A stretch of 64,000 bases of DNA from Mermis nigrescens (GCA_036768485.1 JAVLUZ010000705.1:124001-188000); one strand, 5' to 3'. Shown: positions 1 through 12,533, numbered from the stretch's first letter. The notes: generated from the letters alone by a model not told the origin. A program made the numbers and translations.

Positions 1-50
1 TTCATTTAGACCCCGAGAATGCTCATGCTGTCTGTGTATGGTCGTAGGTA
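1..50. repeat. Tail of a G/C-run dispersed repeat (family B)
   Basis: The first bases (cccgagaatgctcatgctg followed by a gtatg-cgta end) match the terminal part of the family B repeats seen in full at 4645-5044. Only the end of the copy lies in the window. Confidence 0.5.
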
Positions 51-114
51 CACCGGGTGAATTATTTGATTACAACCACCTGCCTATCTACCTACCTGTT
101 ACTGTGCATTTCAG

Positions 115-295
115 ACTACTATTGTTCGACGGTGAACATTTTATGATAATAATGGATTGTGTGCTCAGATTGAGACAACGTCCTGAAAAATCGGTCGTTT
201 TATCAGGCAGGTCACACTCACCAATATTCGAAGTGCCATTTCTGTTGACGCTTCACGAACGAATCTTGGAACCGCCTCCCAGACCATTTCCTTGA
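115..295 (+). CDS. Possible terminal coding exon, unknown gene
   Basis: A pyrimidine-rich stretch ending in tgcatttcag at 105-114 looks like a 3' splice site. It is followed by an open frame of about 60 codons to a TGA at 293-295; the product contains LLFDGEHFMIIMDC and ends in a proline-rich EPPPRPFP. The other two frames close quickly. No family is recognised and no upstream exon is visible because the window starts here. It could equally be a chance open frame. Confidence 0.22.
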
Positions 296-420
296 CTTCC
301 CAACGCTTATCCGCTTGCGACCACTTGCGGTATCTCAGCGAGAATCACACCTCGGTGTGTTGGTAATACTGTATTGGATGGAAAGCCAATCTTTAACCAT
401 TTTTCTTAACCTTTATTGGC

Positions 421-626
421 CTTATGCTGGCCATCTGAATATGCTGGCCATCTGAATACGCTGGCCATCTGAGCTAGTAGGCTGGCCATCTGAATACGCT
501 GGCCATCTGAATACACTGGCCATCTGAATATGCTGGCCATCTGAATATGCTGGCCATCTGAATATGCTGGCCATCTGAACTAGGCTGGCCATCTGAATGC
601 GCTGGCCATCTGAATATGCTGGCCAA
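421..626. repeat. 17-bp tandem array (gctggccatctgaatat)
   Basis: About a dozen head-to-tail copies of a 17-bp unit, GCTGGCCATCTGAATAT, with single-base variants and two units altered by a ctagtag or ctag insertion. There is no inverted partner array nearby, unlike the two foldback elements near 45-49 kb. The open frame across it is only the repeat read as codons. Confidence 0.9.
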
Positions 627-826
627 GTGTCCCCTACCCATTTTTAGGATTGGCGGGGGGGGTAAATCACCTACAATTTCTGGCCAAAAACGGGCAAAAA
701 ACGCCAAAAAACGGCCAAAAAATTCAATTTTTTTTCAGAAATCGGGGGGGGGTCAAAAGTTTTCTGGCTTTGGGGGATGGAGGATGTCCGACTTTCGGTG
801 GGGGGATCCCCTCACCCCCCGTTACA
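627..826. repeat. Dispersed repeat family E, copy 1
   Basis: A roughly 200-bp segment rich in G-runs and 'tggccaaaaa' motifs, ending in 'ccccgttacatgta'. A second diverged copy lies at 38637-38832 with the same order of motifs: a ggggtaaat block, tggccaaaaa, a cttctggctttggggg-like block and a gttacatgta end. Confidence 0.7.
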
Positions 827-1284
827 TGTATGGTGTTATCAAATTGATCATCAATTTGACGCATGTTTCCTTTGGGATTGAACCCCATATATCCTTTATT
901 TTTCAATCATTTTCGCTCGTAAAATGCACTTGGGAATTATGTAGGGGTCACAATAATGAAGGTAATCCATTCCCCACAAAATACGCTACAGTGGTTTTTG
1001 CCTTGTGTTTTGGATCATCACCCTTCAGGAAAAAAATTTATTGGATGTTTTTTCTAAGGCTGAAGGAACCAAGTGCTCCTTAATTAAGCAAATATATAGA
1101 GTTGTTGTATATTTTGGGTTGGAAGGAAAGAAAACCGAATCACAACATCATGGGCTCAAAATGGTCTCCACACCAAAGCAGTTGCATTCTCTTCTGTGTT
1201 TGACGCTTCCAGCCATGCATTTGACATTTTATTTTTTGTCTGAACGTCTGTGGAAAAAACCCCCTTAGTTTTTAAGTAAAATAA

Positions 1285-1537
1285 TCGAATTTTCACTCCT
1301 CAAAAAAGAAAGCCTTCGAACAATCAAGAAAAGTCCAACAAACGAAATTTCGAGCGAAAATCAATACGTTTTTCTCTTGAACTCGATCGCAAAAACACTT
1401 CCTATGACGATCCAATTATACGACAAAGACGCCGACCAATTGTCTGCCTCAAAACCAATGGTCCACAATCAATAGACAATTCACCCTGCATGCCAGGAGC
1501 CGTCCAGACTCTAATTTTTAAAGAAGTTCGCTTTTGA
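1285..1537 (+). CDS. Possible 3'-terminal coding exon, unknown protein
   Basis: An open frame without an ATG runs from about 1285 to a TGA at 1535-1537. It contains a basic, polar sequence with RKSIRFSLELDRKNTSYDD and a CMPGAVQTLIFKEVRF end. Composition is more protein-like than its surroundings, and an AG at the end of ctcaaaaaag could be the acceptor. No upstream partner exon was found, and no domain is recognised. It may be the tail exon of a + strand gene, or chance. Confidence 0.25.
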
Positions 1538-4500
1538 CCACATAGTTCTTTAGTGGTCAATTTAGAGGACCGCCCGGGTCGAGGACGATCAGCAAAGGGA
1601 TCGAACTGTTTCTGTTTCTTAAGTTTCTTTTGTATGACACATTAACTTATATTTAAACCTCCGGCTTTCACTCTTAGGAATAGTTTAGTATTCTTGAACA
1701 TAGACGCGATTTTTGATCGAAAGACTAGCAAAATGGACTGGAATTAACCCGTAATAAATCAGCTTGCACTTAACAAAATTTAAAACGACTAAGGTTTTCG
1801 AAATCAGCGAGAAAACTAATTTAGAAACTTTTTCAAAGTGAAATTTAGGTCTTTTAATTTCACAGTAAAAAGTGATTTGAAAACTCAATAGATTTTGTAG
1901 TAATCAGTCATGCTGAGGCTGACCTTAAACTTTCGAGCGGCACTGCACCTGCGGTTGGATGCTTTTCCGGAAAGAGTTTGACACGATTTTTTCTACCAGT
2001 TATGCGCATGATACCTGCTATGCGGACTTTTCCTTAATTACGCTTACTTTTGTCTCGATCTGCCCATGTTCCAGTAGTTCGGACGATTTTAATGTATTTT
2101 CCGCGTGATAATTCTAATCATCGCTTGAATTGTTGAATTGAAATTGTAAAATATAAAAAATGACTCAAAATATGCACATTGAATTGCTGATAGGAGGGGC
2201 CATGGATAAAACGCCTCTTTTTATAGCTCAGGTAATATGCCTCAAAAAAGTTCTAAAGTTAAAATTAGATTAGTAATAGTTGTGCCTTGAACAATAAGCC
2301 AAGCAATTTAACTGCTCTCTGATTCTTAATTCATAAAATCTAGGTCTGCCTGGAAAATGCTAAAATCGTTGGCGTTAGTGAAATTTTAGCAGTAGCCATC
2401 AATTTTAAAGCTAAATCACGCTAAAACTCGATTTTGAAGACGAATTTACTATCGACTGATTTGTTCTAATAAGCAACACACGTGATTCTTCAGATTCTGC
2501 CCTGCTTTAGTGTCACTTATACGTGAAATAATTTATTAAATTCTCTAGGTTCCACATTATGCCTTTAAATGTTATTTAGAAACAACAAATTTTTGCATTT
2601 TGTACGCATGAGCCTTTATTTCTTTTCGAGTCGGAGTGTGATACAAATGATCAGTGCCTGCTTTGGCAGAATGCCCGGAAAAAATTGCAAAAAAATTAGG
2701 GGCAAAACGCAAGTCGGAAAAAATGAGAAAAAATTTCGACGTCCCGAACGTCCTCGAAATGGTAGCTCGTCCAAGGTTTTTCGATTTACGCGCAACGCAA
2801 ATGCACATTTGATGTTTACATGGAAACCTGATGACGGGAAACAATTTCAACATAAATTACATCGCCAGCTTTTCAAGTTCTGCGGGTGATTCGTCTTCGA
2901 AATAGTCTAACACTTTGTTCCTCTAGCAAATTTGAGCATAGTTAAGATTTAATTTATGAGATTGCAGGAAGCCACTTGTTCGCGCTTGTCGAAATTCTTT
3001 CCTTCTTTTTTCGATAACGGCATCTACCTTGGATCGATTTTCACCACTGTTATTCACGTAATCATCGTCTTAAACACGCATTAGTTTGGTTTTTATGATA
3101 TCACTGATTAAAACGCTAATTTGTATTCCGTTTACGATTCATGCACATGGAGTTTGGGTTACGACATTGGCTTAATATCTGCTCTCTCTCTCTCTTGCTA
3201 AATGAAACCGACTTCCACGACAAAAGACAGAATTTCGAAAGAATGTTCTTATCAGAAAGAAGGCTGAACTGCTCATCTTGATATGATTTTTTGCTCGAAT
3301 TTTGTTTTTAAAATTTTTACAATACATACGAGGTTCATCTTTTCATTCTCCTATAAAGCATGGTTCTTCATATTTTAGCTTAAAGCATTGTGAGAGAACA
3401 TTTTTGCATCGTTTTAAATTCTTTGGTGCTCATAAGCCACTCGAGGATCTTTTGTAAACTCCGGAGTCGTTCAGTCGACAGCTAGTGATTAGCGAGTAAA
3501 AATTCATAACAAGCATTATAAGTTCTGATTAATGCTTTTTTAACAATTCATTGCTTTCTTGTTTGTCCAAAACTAATAATGAATTCGTCAAGTCAACAAA
3601 ATATGCTCACTGCTCAAAGGAATGTACCTACTACTTTTAAAGCGTTTCTAACCATACTGTGAGAATTAATCATCCTTGACGTCATCTTAGGAAGTTTTTG
3701 CCTATTATGTCTGGAACAAGATCCCGCATTCATCGGGCACCTATTAAAGATAATTTAGTGCGTCTGAATATTTTCGATAGGTCGTAATTACATCCGTTTA
3801 ATCTCCTAATTTTCTGTGATTTGTTGCTTTTCGACTTGACGCTGAATACTCGCGGAGAAATAAAAATATTTCGACAATTCAGTGCATCTCTTCAAGTGTC
3901 TACTCTAGTAACATCTAAGCATTCAAGGATCTCTAATCTAAGGGATCACAGAGAAAAATTTTTTGTCCACTCATTACTCCTTTGCTATTCGTGACCAACA
4001 GTGGACTGAATTATGAACAAAATGAATAATCGTACTGGTGGTTTACTCGTATAATCTGCTCTTTTGAAGCGAAAAATTTAATCCGTTGCTCCTCTCTCTA
4101 TCAGTGCACTTTTTATCAGTTTGATTGAACAAATAAAAAATGCAACTCTAGGAGCACAATTGTCCTGTGTTTGATGTATTTGAAGAACAGTCCTTTTTAA
4201 CTCCATCGTAACTCCAAAAATGGCTACATGTCGGCCGTTGTGTAAAAATTTAATTTTTTTTTAAATTATCTTGTTCACGTATTTCAGCATTGACTCAAAT
4301 GTATAGGTACCTATTCTTATTCCAAACGTGTCAAATCTAAGTTTGGGACACGTTCTTTTCAGCTGCTTGCTAATTCAGGTAAGTATAGTCTGTTTCACGA
4401 AACCTGGTGCATGGATAGCAAACCTGGAATCGATGCTAATCGATTACACAAGTGGTTTAAATTGAAGCAGCAATCACGATACTGTGCATAATAATTGATA

Positions 4501-4640
4501 CATAAATGAAACTTTACCATGCAGAATTGTATTACAGTGAACTGTCTACAAACCACTTTTGTAGCTGCTCGCTAGATCGCTGAGAATGGATTCCCATGCA
4601 CAAGGTTTCGTGAAATAGACAAAAGATATGTACTCGTACT
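1538..4640. other. Gene-free stretch
   Basis: AT-rich DNA with no open frame supported by splice sites or recognisable motifs. It includes a short CT microsatellite near 3183-3196. Overlapping frames at 2569-2889 open on both strands and carry no recognisable domain. Confidence 0.6.
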
Positions 4641-4644
4641 CATA

Positions 4645-5044
4645 CATGATCTGGGGGTGGTTTTCACCCCCAGACCTTCCTCCCAGAAAAATTTTCAACC
4701 TCCGCAAAATTTTTTCACTCACCCCCAGAATTGACGATTTTTTGATAGTTCCCAAAAATTTTCTAAAAATTTGTAGAAAAGATGCTTTAAGCGTTTTTAG
4801 CTATCTATTTGCGCAAAAGTGTCAATATCGGCGCCTTGAGCCATTATATTCATGTTTTGACTATATTTTGTTCAATTTGTTCAGACTTTTTTGATTGTTT
4901 TTCGACATTTTTTATGTTTTATGCTCTAGAAAGATAGAGCATCGTCAAAAACGCTGAAAAACGATATTTTTGACGCTTTGGACCCAAAAAAGGCATTTTA
5001 ATTTCACTCCCCCAGAATTCCCATGCTGTGCATGTATGCTCGTA
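4645..5044. repeat. Dispersed repeat family B, near-complete copy
   Basis: About 400 bp. It begins with catgatctgggggtggtttt and ends with cccccagaattcccatgctg followed by tgcatgtatgc. It is internally AT-rich with a conserved 'tctagaaagatagagcatcg' block. Other copies: 12716-13055 (inverted), 50198-50520, 53463-53780, and two copies split by foldback insertions (45398-45574 with 47256-47472; 47940-48255 with 49193-49230). No coding capacity. Confidence 0.8.
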
Positions 5045-6946
5045 ATGTGACCGAAACTTTGTACTCGTTCTTTTAGAATCTACACCCGGCTCGAATAACG
5101 CGCTTGTTACGCTTATTATTGCAAACTATCATTTTATTACGGATTTCTCGTATTTTTGCGTAACTGTGCACTTAACATAAGCTGCAGCCTACATACTACA
5201 TTTTCTTATACGTTTTGATTTAACACGATTTTTCTTATCCAGAACGTGCAAAATCAAACGAGAAGATAATGCAGTGTCTAAATATCCTGCTTTCTTGATG
5301 CATGGCCACGAAAATTGCTTCGGGGATTTCGTTCTCTAATATCACCGATTCTTGTTGCCGCCGTAAAAGTAGGCATACTTTTAGTCACAATTTCGACATA
5401 ATGATCCTTCCGGCCCGGAAATCATTTTGTGTACATGCTTCTCAACCTCATTTGAACCAAAAACTAATCTTTTAGACTAGAAAGTCATTAATTTTGAAGC
5501 CGCTCAAGTAAATGACGATGCTTCAGCTTCCCGCGCACATGATTATTTTCTCATTTAGAAACACGTATGCATAAAGTATTTATGCTTCTCGGTGGTGTTC
5601 CGCTTACTTACAAGCAGCTTTATATTATTAGGCGAGAAGTTGTACAGAAACGATAAAAGATGAAAAATCGCACCTATAACAAGCGTAAGCGAATGTCCCT
5701 CAATCTATTCTTCTGCGACGAAGATCCTACTGGGAAATCGGGAGTTTAAGTATCTAAACCTTATAACTGGCTTTTATTTGCCTGATTAGTTTAAGCAAGA
5801 AAAATCTAATAATGGATTTCCTTGTATGAGAGAAATTGCCAAAATGAAAAGGTACCTACCTACCATAATGAACTACCCGTCTGTATTCCTCGCACGTACC
5901 ATATTGCATTCCTATTTATTACACCGCGTATCAAATAAACGACACACGCGTCCGTTAGCTAGTTTTTCGGCTAACCGATTAGCTAATCGTTTATTTGTTT
6001 GCGCATTTTGTTTTTTCCCTTGAAACCGTCATTTACGTGAATCCGTGCTTCTATTAGCAATACAGTTACAATAGCTTGTTTCATGAGAGGGTGCAAATCC
6101 GTTTTATTCTCATTATTCGCCGTTTAATTGGCCAACTTGAATTGGGTTTTTAGAATGGAGTCTCTCATTTACAAAATGTTATTGCGCGCTTTTTGACCTA
6201 TTATCCCGTTTCACAATGGATATGATTTCTCGAACAATAGGATATAATCAAAGGCAAATAATCTAACGAACTGCGCACATAATGCTCGAATGTACGAAGA
6301 TCCTTGATATTTTGTGCCCGGCGTGTAGCAAGGTTGATTTTTACATATTTCTGCATCACTCGGTTTCCTCTTGATAGGTAATGAGACCTTTCTTACGTAA
6401 AAAAACTCTTGGCGAATTACATTTCTGTGTTTTTCCAAATTTTTGCAATCAATCTTTCCAACTGTGGTCATTAATGTGGCGTGTGTAAAGACGGGACGGG
6501 AATGATGCGCGAAATAAGCTGTTTGCTTATGACTTATAACGTATTTTGCGTAATTATGCATTTCGCTAAATGTTTTGCGTTACCAAATCTTATCGTTTAA
6601 GTTAAATGCGCTTAGCAGAGATTGATTTTGTCATTCCATTGAAAAGATTAACTTTTACCCAATTTTCGTCTGCAGCGTAAATTCTAGTTTTAAAAATGAG
6701 AATAAATATTAAATGACTCCCAAAAAATCTGACTATTAATCAGAATTTAGACGGTGGAGCGAGGAGCGCTGTTTTACATCAATTGATGCGAGGATATAAG
6801 TACCAGACGTGCATGTAGGAAGTTAGGTGATTTATATCCCACAAAGAAATATTATAAGAAAAGGATGAAATTAAGGACAAGAGCTTTTTCAAGCTGAAAT
6901 GGCCTTAAAAGTTATTACAATGCTAAGATATCATAAAAGCTGCCTT
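5045..6946. other. Gene-free stretch
   Basis: AT-rich, no supported exon, no tandem array. Open frames here (for example 6211-6561 on the minus strand) lack splice signals and recognisable motifs. Confidence 0.55.
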
Positions 6947-6958
6947 TACTGATTTCCA

Positions 6959-7128
6959 GGCACGTAGCTCTGGGGGGAATGGGGTTCCGGACCCCCCCCC
7001 TAAAATTCAGAAAAATCGGAAAAATATGACTTTTTAAACGTTGTTTTGTGCTAGTTTTAGCCTTTTTGGGCTTGGTCCCCCCAAAATTGGTGTTGGTCCC
7101 CCCAACATGGGACGGCCAGCTACGTGCC
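6959..7128. mobile_element. 170-bp MITE, family C (GGCACGTAGCT termini)
   Basis: The element starts GGCACGTAGCT and ends AGCTACGTGCC, a perfect 11-bp terminal inverted repeat. It is flanked by the 10-bp direct repeat tactgatttc (6947-6956 and 7129-7138), with two extra bases between the left repeat and the element. The interior has a 'ggggttccggacccccc' block and 'aaaattggtgttggtccccc'. Two further copies lie at equivalent sites in the two arms of the 54-63 kb palindrome. Length, inverted ends and duplication size fit a Mutator-like MITE, which is inference. Confidence 0.85.
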
Positions 7129-7138
7129 TACTGATTTC

Positions 7139-8485
7139 TGGTAAATTTCGAGCACGTAGCAAAAATCTTTTGATTTTAATCTATTTTTAGCCTAAATTTG
7201 AATGTATTATACCCAAAACCTTTTCCATTTAGTTCTTCCATCGACTGCAATGGACGTTTTGTAAGAGTAAGTTTAGGAAAGACTGTCCAGATTCATTAGA
7301 AATTTTTCGTAGATGGGCTTGCAATACAATAGATTTTTTGCCTACACTCGTTAGCTTTTATGCTGGAACTCAATCAATATTTATATCTCTGAAAAAATTC
7401 TTGAAAGCCTGCTGAAAATCTTAAGTAAATTCGTTAGATTTCTTTCACTTTTTTCTTTGAAGCAAAAAGTAAATTAATCTTTAATTAACATCGCCCTCGG
7501 ACGTAATGCCGCGATGAAGATAGATAGTTAATGAAGCAAGGTGGTCTTCGTTCTATTTTGATGCAATTAATTTTGGCTTAAAACCATATGTTTTACTTTA
7601 ATATTTTTGTAAAAAGGACACTATGTGTATTTTATGTGTTAGTATAAGCATGTTGCCGCGCGCTGAAGGCATTTTTAGCTAACATGCGCATGTTTCGATT
7701 GAAGAAGTTTGTTTAAGTCCTGACTTATAAACTTAATTTAGTCAATTTTCGTATATGTGATATCATTAGTTAAACCTTCTTTATCGAATCTAGCTTTCTG
7801 TTAGCATTCGAAATTTTCATGCTTCAAATGACGAACTCAAATGTTCACCTTCTTGCGAACATGATTCTATCCTAAAATCGATGTAAGTTTGTAATTTGGA
7901 AGAAATTTGGTTGAGGAAAACCCTGTCTTTGAACTTAGCTTAAGAGGGCGCAATCAGAAAACGTTGATACTTCCTTCTTCAGTTTACGAACTTCGTCCCA
8001 GATATCTTTTTTTACATTGCAAGCACGTTGATATGCGCTTGCGTATTATTTTCTCTCGGTAACATTCTCCATGTGTACATGGAACTCAGTTTTCAGAGTC
8101 TTTACTGTAATTTAGAATAAAAGGTAGACAAATCGCACTTGCTAGACCTAGACAGTTCCGCGTATCGCAAAGTAATGATTTTGGGTTCTCATGACGCACA
8201 AAGTATTTTTTCTAGAAATTCAATTTTTTCGCCCGCAAAACATATATGCACGAAATCGTTCAGAATAAAATCAACCTAAAGGGGTACTTATTTGCTAAAC
8301 GTAATAATTTAGAATAAACAAAATAATCATTTAATGTTGTGTATTCGAACGAGCTTATTGCGTTTTCTCGAACACATTTTCTGCTCGATAATCCGTCATT
8401 TGCAAAAGATAATTGGTATAGACTTTCGACGGATTGATTTGCTGATTTGATGGATACAAAACATACCGTCCCGAAGTTATTTCTC
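7139..8485. other. Gene-free stretch
   Basis: AT-rich, nothing recognisable on either strand. Confidence 0.55.
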
Positions 8486-8489
8486 TTAA

Positions 8490-9121
8490 GCCTGATTTAT
8501 ACTTCACGCGAACCGCGCCGCAAAGGGGTTTTGCGGCCACAGTATGCCCAAAAATTAGTCAACCCTGCGCGAATATTCTGCGGCAAAATCCGCTTGCCGC
8601 GCCGCGTCGTGCATTTATACTTCACGCGGCGAGCTCGCCGCGTGGACAAAAAAACCAGCGACAAGGTGGCGCCTCACCGCCGCTTCGCAGCCGCTTCGCG
8701 CAATGCCTTTATACTTCTTGCGAAGTGCCGCAGAATATTGCGTAAATCGATACCTCATTAAAATTCAAAATGATTCGACGTCGACACTCGGCTCGAAACC
8801 TCATTAGCATTCGCAAGAGCAATGGGCTTTTTGACTTTTGCGGCGCGGCGAAAAAATGGCCGAAAAAGCTAAAAATAACAATTTTGACTCCTTGCGGCGC
8901 GGCAGAAGTATAAATTGGAAAGCGGCGAAAAAATCTAGACTTTTGCGAATCAGTCCGCGGCGCGGCGGCCGCGTGAAGTATAAATCAAATTGCGGCGGCG
9001 AATAATTCGCCGGCTGCCGCGCCGCAGCTCGAAGTATAAATGGGTTTGCGCGAAATTTCTGCGGCGGCCGTTGCGGCAATTTCTCGCCGCTTCGCTCGCC
9101 GCGTGAAGTATAAATCAGGCT
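8490..9121. mobile_element. GC-rich foldback-like element with GAAGTATAAAT modules
   Basis: The element begins GCCTGATTTATACTTCACGC and ends with the inverse. It is far more GC-rich than its surroundings. The module ATTTATACTTC (or the 10-base core TTTATACTTC) occurs three times in the left half, near 8493, 8613 and 8708. Its reverse complement occurs four times in the right half, near 8907, 8975, 9034 and 9104. Modules are separated by CGCGGCG-type tracts, so the whole element can fold back on itself. It follows a TTAA on the left; the right flank reads TTAT, so a TTAA duplication is possible but imperfect. The element at 11206-12066 has the same architecture. No coding capacity. Confidence 0.75.
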
Positions 9122-9125
9122 TTAT

Positions 9126-9839
9126 CTTTTCGATGTGGAGTTAATTGGGTGAAAAAGTGAGATTCATTCGACAGATTTCTTACTGCAGATACGCTATTTC
9201 TGCGGATGACGAATGTAATAGCCCGATTTTTATGTATCATTCGAAAACGGTCAGAACGGCAAGTAGAGTTTTGCATACGAGAAATTCCTACAATATTTCA
9301 CTAACTGTGTCAATAGAGCTAAGCCGAAAAAATTGAGAATTACGGCTGAACGATATGTAATGAAATGATTAGTCTCTTGCTGAGCCTGACAATTTTTTCT
9401 GTTCGCAAACCATGATGCTATTCATAATTGCATTAGGCAAACCACGAGTTCGAATCTTGTTTTTTGGGCTAATTTTGATTCTAAAAAATGATGGGTCGAC
9501 TCTAAATTACCTTTTGATCTTGAATGGATTGTAACTTGTGTTAGTTTTGTTTCCATTTCTCTCACACAATGATGGAATTTCTGTGGTCTTAATACTATTA
9601 AGCATACATATTCAGGGTCAAAATTTTGGGCTTTTATTGGCCCAGAAATTTTTCAAAAGTCAAAAAAGGCCAAACGATTGATGGTAAGGGTAAAAACATG
9701 GGTTTTTTATGTTCCTCATCAAACATTATCCATTAGTATCGTTGGATCATCAAGCGAAAATAAATTTGATAAATTTATATCTAAGGTTCATTATTAGTTT
9801 TTAGATTCTGAAGGTCCGAGCCCTCCCCGCATATGTGTG
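9126..9839. other. Gene-free stretch
   Basis: No supported gene. A short tRNA-like B-box string (gagttcgaatct near 9449) occurs without the rest of a tRNA. Confidence 0.5.
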
Positions 9840-9849
9840 TGCTTATAAG

Positions 9850-10119
9850 CACACATGGACGTGGGGGTTTGGGGGTATGCACCCCCCCAGAAGTTGAAAT
9901 ACCCCCCCCCAGAAATCAAAATACCCCCCAGAAAAATTTTTTTTGCTTTTTTACCAATTTTTTGATGCCATTGGATAGTGCTCGATGAGAAACGTCGAAA
10001 AATGGTGTTTTTTCGCCATACAACCACTTTTAAGACCATTTTTCGACCTTTGAAAATTTTTTCACCCCCCCCCCAGAAATGTTTTCACCCCCCCCAGAAT
10101 TTCGGTGCTGCCCACCTAT
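9850..10119 (-). mobile_element. Family A MITE with 9-bp target duplication
   Basis: A copy of the family that in plus orientation reads cataggtgggcagcacc ... cccacgcccatgtgtg. Here it lies inverted, starting cacacatggacgtgggggtt and ending ggtgctgcccacctat. Direct repeats gcttataag flank it (9841-9849 and 10120-10128). The interior holds long C-runs separated by cagaatt, and a conserved gatgccattggatagtgctc block. Confidence 0.85.
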
Positions 10120-10128
10120 GCTTATAAG

Positions 10129-11201
10129 TAAGCGACCATTTATCTCAGTGAGCACAGTATTCCAGTGACTGCGGATCATCCTTTGATCGCCTAAATTAAA
10201 TTTAAGCGCAAACTACGATATGTTTATGGGCCTCTAGTCTGATTCCGGTACTGAAAATTTGCAGATAACGTAACAGAAAAGCTGAGCACATCATTTTTCT
10301 TTATTTCGGACCGCCATTTCATTTTTTTATAGAAGGACGAAACCCTAACTATCAAAAAATCATGAACATTTCTTGCGCACAAAATGGCGGGCTTTCTTGT
10401 TTTAGCTGTGTATGATTCTTGTAAAAACCAATTTCTGACTCACTATTTTTTTCGCAGTGTTTCCTGATGTAAGATGAAAACAGTCATAGAAATAGTCATT
10501 TTCCTGACTCAAACGTCGAATTGCTGGATCTTCGCTTTTTCTATTTGTCGAATTTCTTTTATGGTTTGTCGGATTCGCTTCTTGTATTGTTTTATATGAC
10601 CCGCCCGCCAATTTTGGATTTTTTCAGCCATCTCAGACGATTTCTTATTCTATTTCTTTTTGATACTTAATATTTCAGCACATTTCATAAAAACCTATTA
10701 TGCAGCTAATTACACATTCATTGCCATTTTTAAAATATAAATATGACGTAAAGATATCAACAAATCATAAAATTCGCACAGAATGGCTGAAATTTATTAA
10801 AATATGTATCTCCATCTGTAAAATTGTGCGCTTGGAGGAAAGCAAACAGTAAGCAACGTAGTGCAGACCCTAACATTTCTATTAGAAAGTAATAATACTC
10901 AAAGCTGTGACAATCTAAAAGATAGCACTAGAGCCGATTGCAAGATGTCGATTGGGTTATAGTTTTTTAGGCGTAAACTGAGCTTAAAAATTGTCGTGGG
11001 ATGTTAAAACTTTTATCTTAAAATCGCAGGACATCACCCGATAAGTATTTGAAAATGTGAGGGAGAGGCACATTAATTCACTATTTATGACTTTCCAGCC
11101 CGGTTCTGCTCGATAGTCACAAAATCGGAATAGATTAATGCATTAAACATAAATTTTACCATAGCTCTACTTGAATCAATGTGGGATTTCTTCTGCTTGT
11201 C
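10129..11201. other. Gene-free stretch
   Basis: AT-rich, no supported exon or repeat structure beyond short low-complexity runs. Confidence 0.5.
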
Positions 11202-11205
11202 TTAA

Positions 11206-12066
11206 GGCCCGTTCACACGGCGGCAACAAGCGGCCACCGGCAACCTGGTGGACGGTGGCCGGTTGCCGCAGGTCGCTAGCGCAAAATAAGACGGCAACTA
11301 GCAGCCACCGGCCACCGGCAACTTGGTGGCTGGTGGCTGGTTGCTGCCGGCAACAACCTCGTTCACACGAGTATTAACCTGGTGGTGGCAACTCATCTGG
11401 GCAACCTGCAGAAAATAGGTATCTATGCCATTTTAGTACGATATGGCTCAAGCGAAGGCTGCTTGTTCTGTAAAAAACTAATTTTCTGACGTAAATTTAA
11501 GTTTTTTAGAAAGCCAATAGAGTCAGTAAATGTCATTAATGAGTACTAGCCTTAAAATTTTATAAAAATTTGAAAAATTATGAGAAAAATGGCTAAAATC
11601 ATCAAAAGTACACATCTATTCTTAATTGCGCCCAAATATTATTTGACGACAGAGGGGCGGCCGCCCCTCCCCGCCCCCTCTAAATCCGCCAGTGAATCAA
11701 ACATATAATTTGAGTTTAATTCAAAAAGAGTACCTACTTGAATAATTATTGATTTTCTTCACAGTTTACTAATAAACACCTGCAGAAAAATCGACAGCAA
11801 TGTAAAATAGTGCAGGCGTGTGCTAAAAATAGCAGGTTGCAGCCAAAGTTCGAGCATTGTTCGATCCAGTGGCGGCAACCAACATGGTAGGTTTGTACAG
11901 GTTGCCGCAATATTTTGCCTAGAAACCAGCGGCCACCGGCCACCGGCCACCGGCCACCAGAACCTGGTTGCCATGTCATTTTTTGCTAGCAACCTGCGGC
12001 AACCGGCACCGGCCACCAGGTTGCCGGTGGCCGGTTGCCGCTGGTTGCCGCCGTGTGAACGGGCCT
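11206..12066. mobile_element. GC-rich foldback-like element, TTAA-flanked, just upstream of the GPCR
   Basis: The terminal inverted repeat starts GGCCCGTTCACACGGCGGCA on the left and its inverse ends the element on the right. TTAA flanks both sides (11202-11205 and 12067-12070). The inner ends are built from repeated GGCCACCGG and CAACCTGGTGG motifs in opposing orientation, and the centre is ordinary AT-rich DNA. TTAA targeting suggests a piggyBac-like or similar mobiliser, which is inference. Its right end lies 99 bp upstream of the GPCR start codon. Confidence 0.8.
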
Positions 12067-12165
12067 TTAAGTATTAGATTTATTTCTCATTTTTGCATTA
12101 TCTGTTAGCAGGAATTCAGTTATTGCGACGGATCATACTGAGATTAACGGATTAAAGTCAAATAA

Positions 12166-12533
12166 ATGAACACGATCAGCATAACGGCCACATTGTCATC
12201 CAGTCTACCAGATTCAACCCTTTTCAATCATGATAACTCGAGTAATTCCTCGTCAACCACCGGAGAAGGCACCGACGTGGATCAGATGATTGTCTACGGA
12301 ATTTTGTTCCCAGTGATCGTGCCCGCAGGCATATTCTTGAACGCCTGCTCGTTCATCGTGCTCAATCAGCCGACGATGAGATCCAGCATTAATTTATACC
12401 TGGCCGCCCTGAGCTTTTTCGACGGTTTATTGCTGTTCTTGTCGCTGATTATGTATCCGGCTCTTGCTTATTGCGAATCCGATTCGAATCAAGCGATCAA
12501 CCCGGCGAGTCAAAGCCGATGGACTCATTTTTG
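12166..12533 (+). CDS. GPCR exon 1 (N-terminus, TM1, TM2)
   Basis: Starts at ATG and ends before the donor gtaatt, leaving two bases of a Trp codon. It encodes the extracellular N-terminus, TM1 and TM2. A cagGAATTC at about 12109-12117 could be the acceptor of a 5' UTR intron. Confidence 0.88.

Noticed and set aside
421..626. CRISPR-like repeat array
   Set aside because: Units are contiguous with no spacers, and the window is eukaryotic.
2569..2889. Overlapping frames of about 100 codons on both strands
   Set aside because: Open on both strands, no splice context, no motif.
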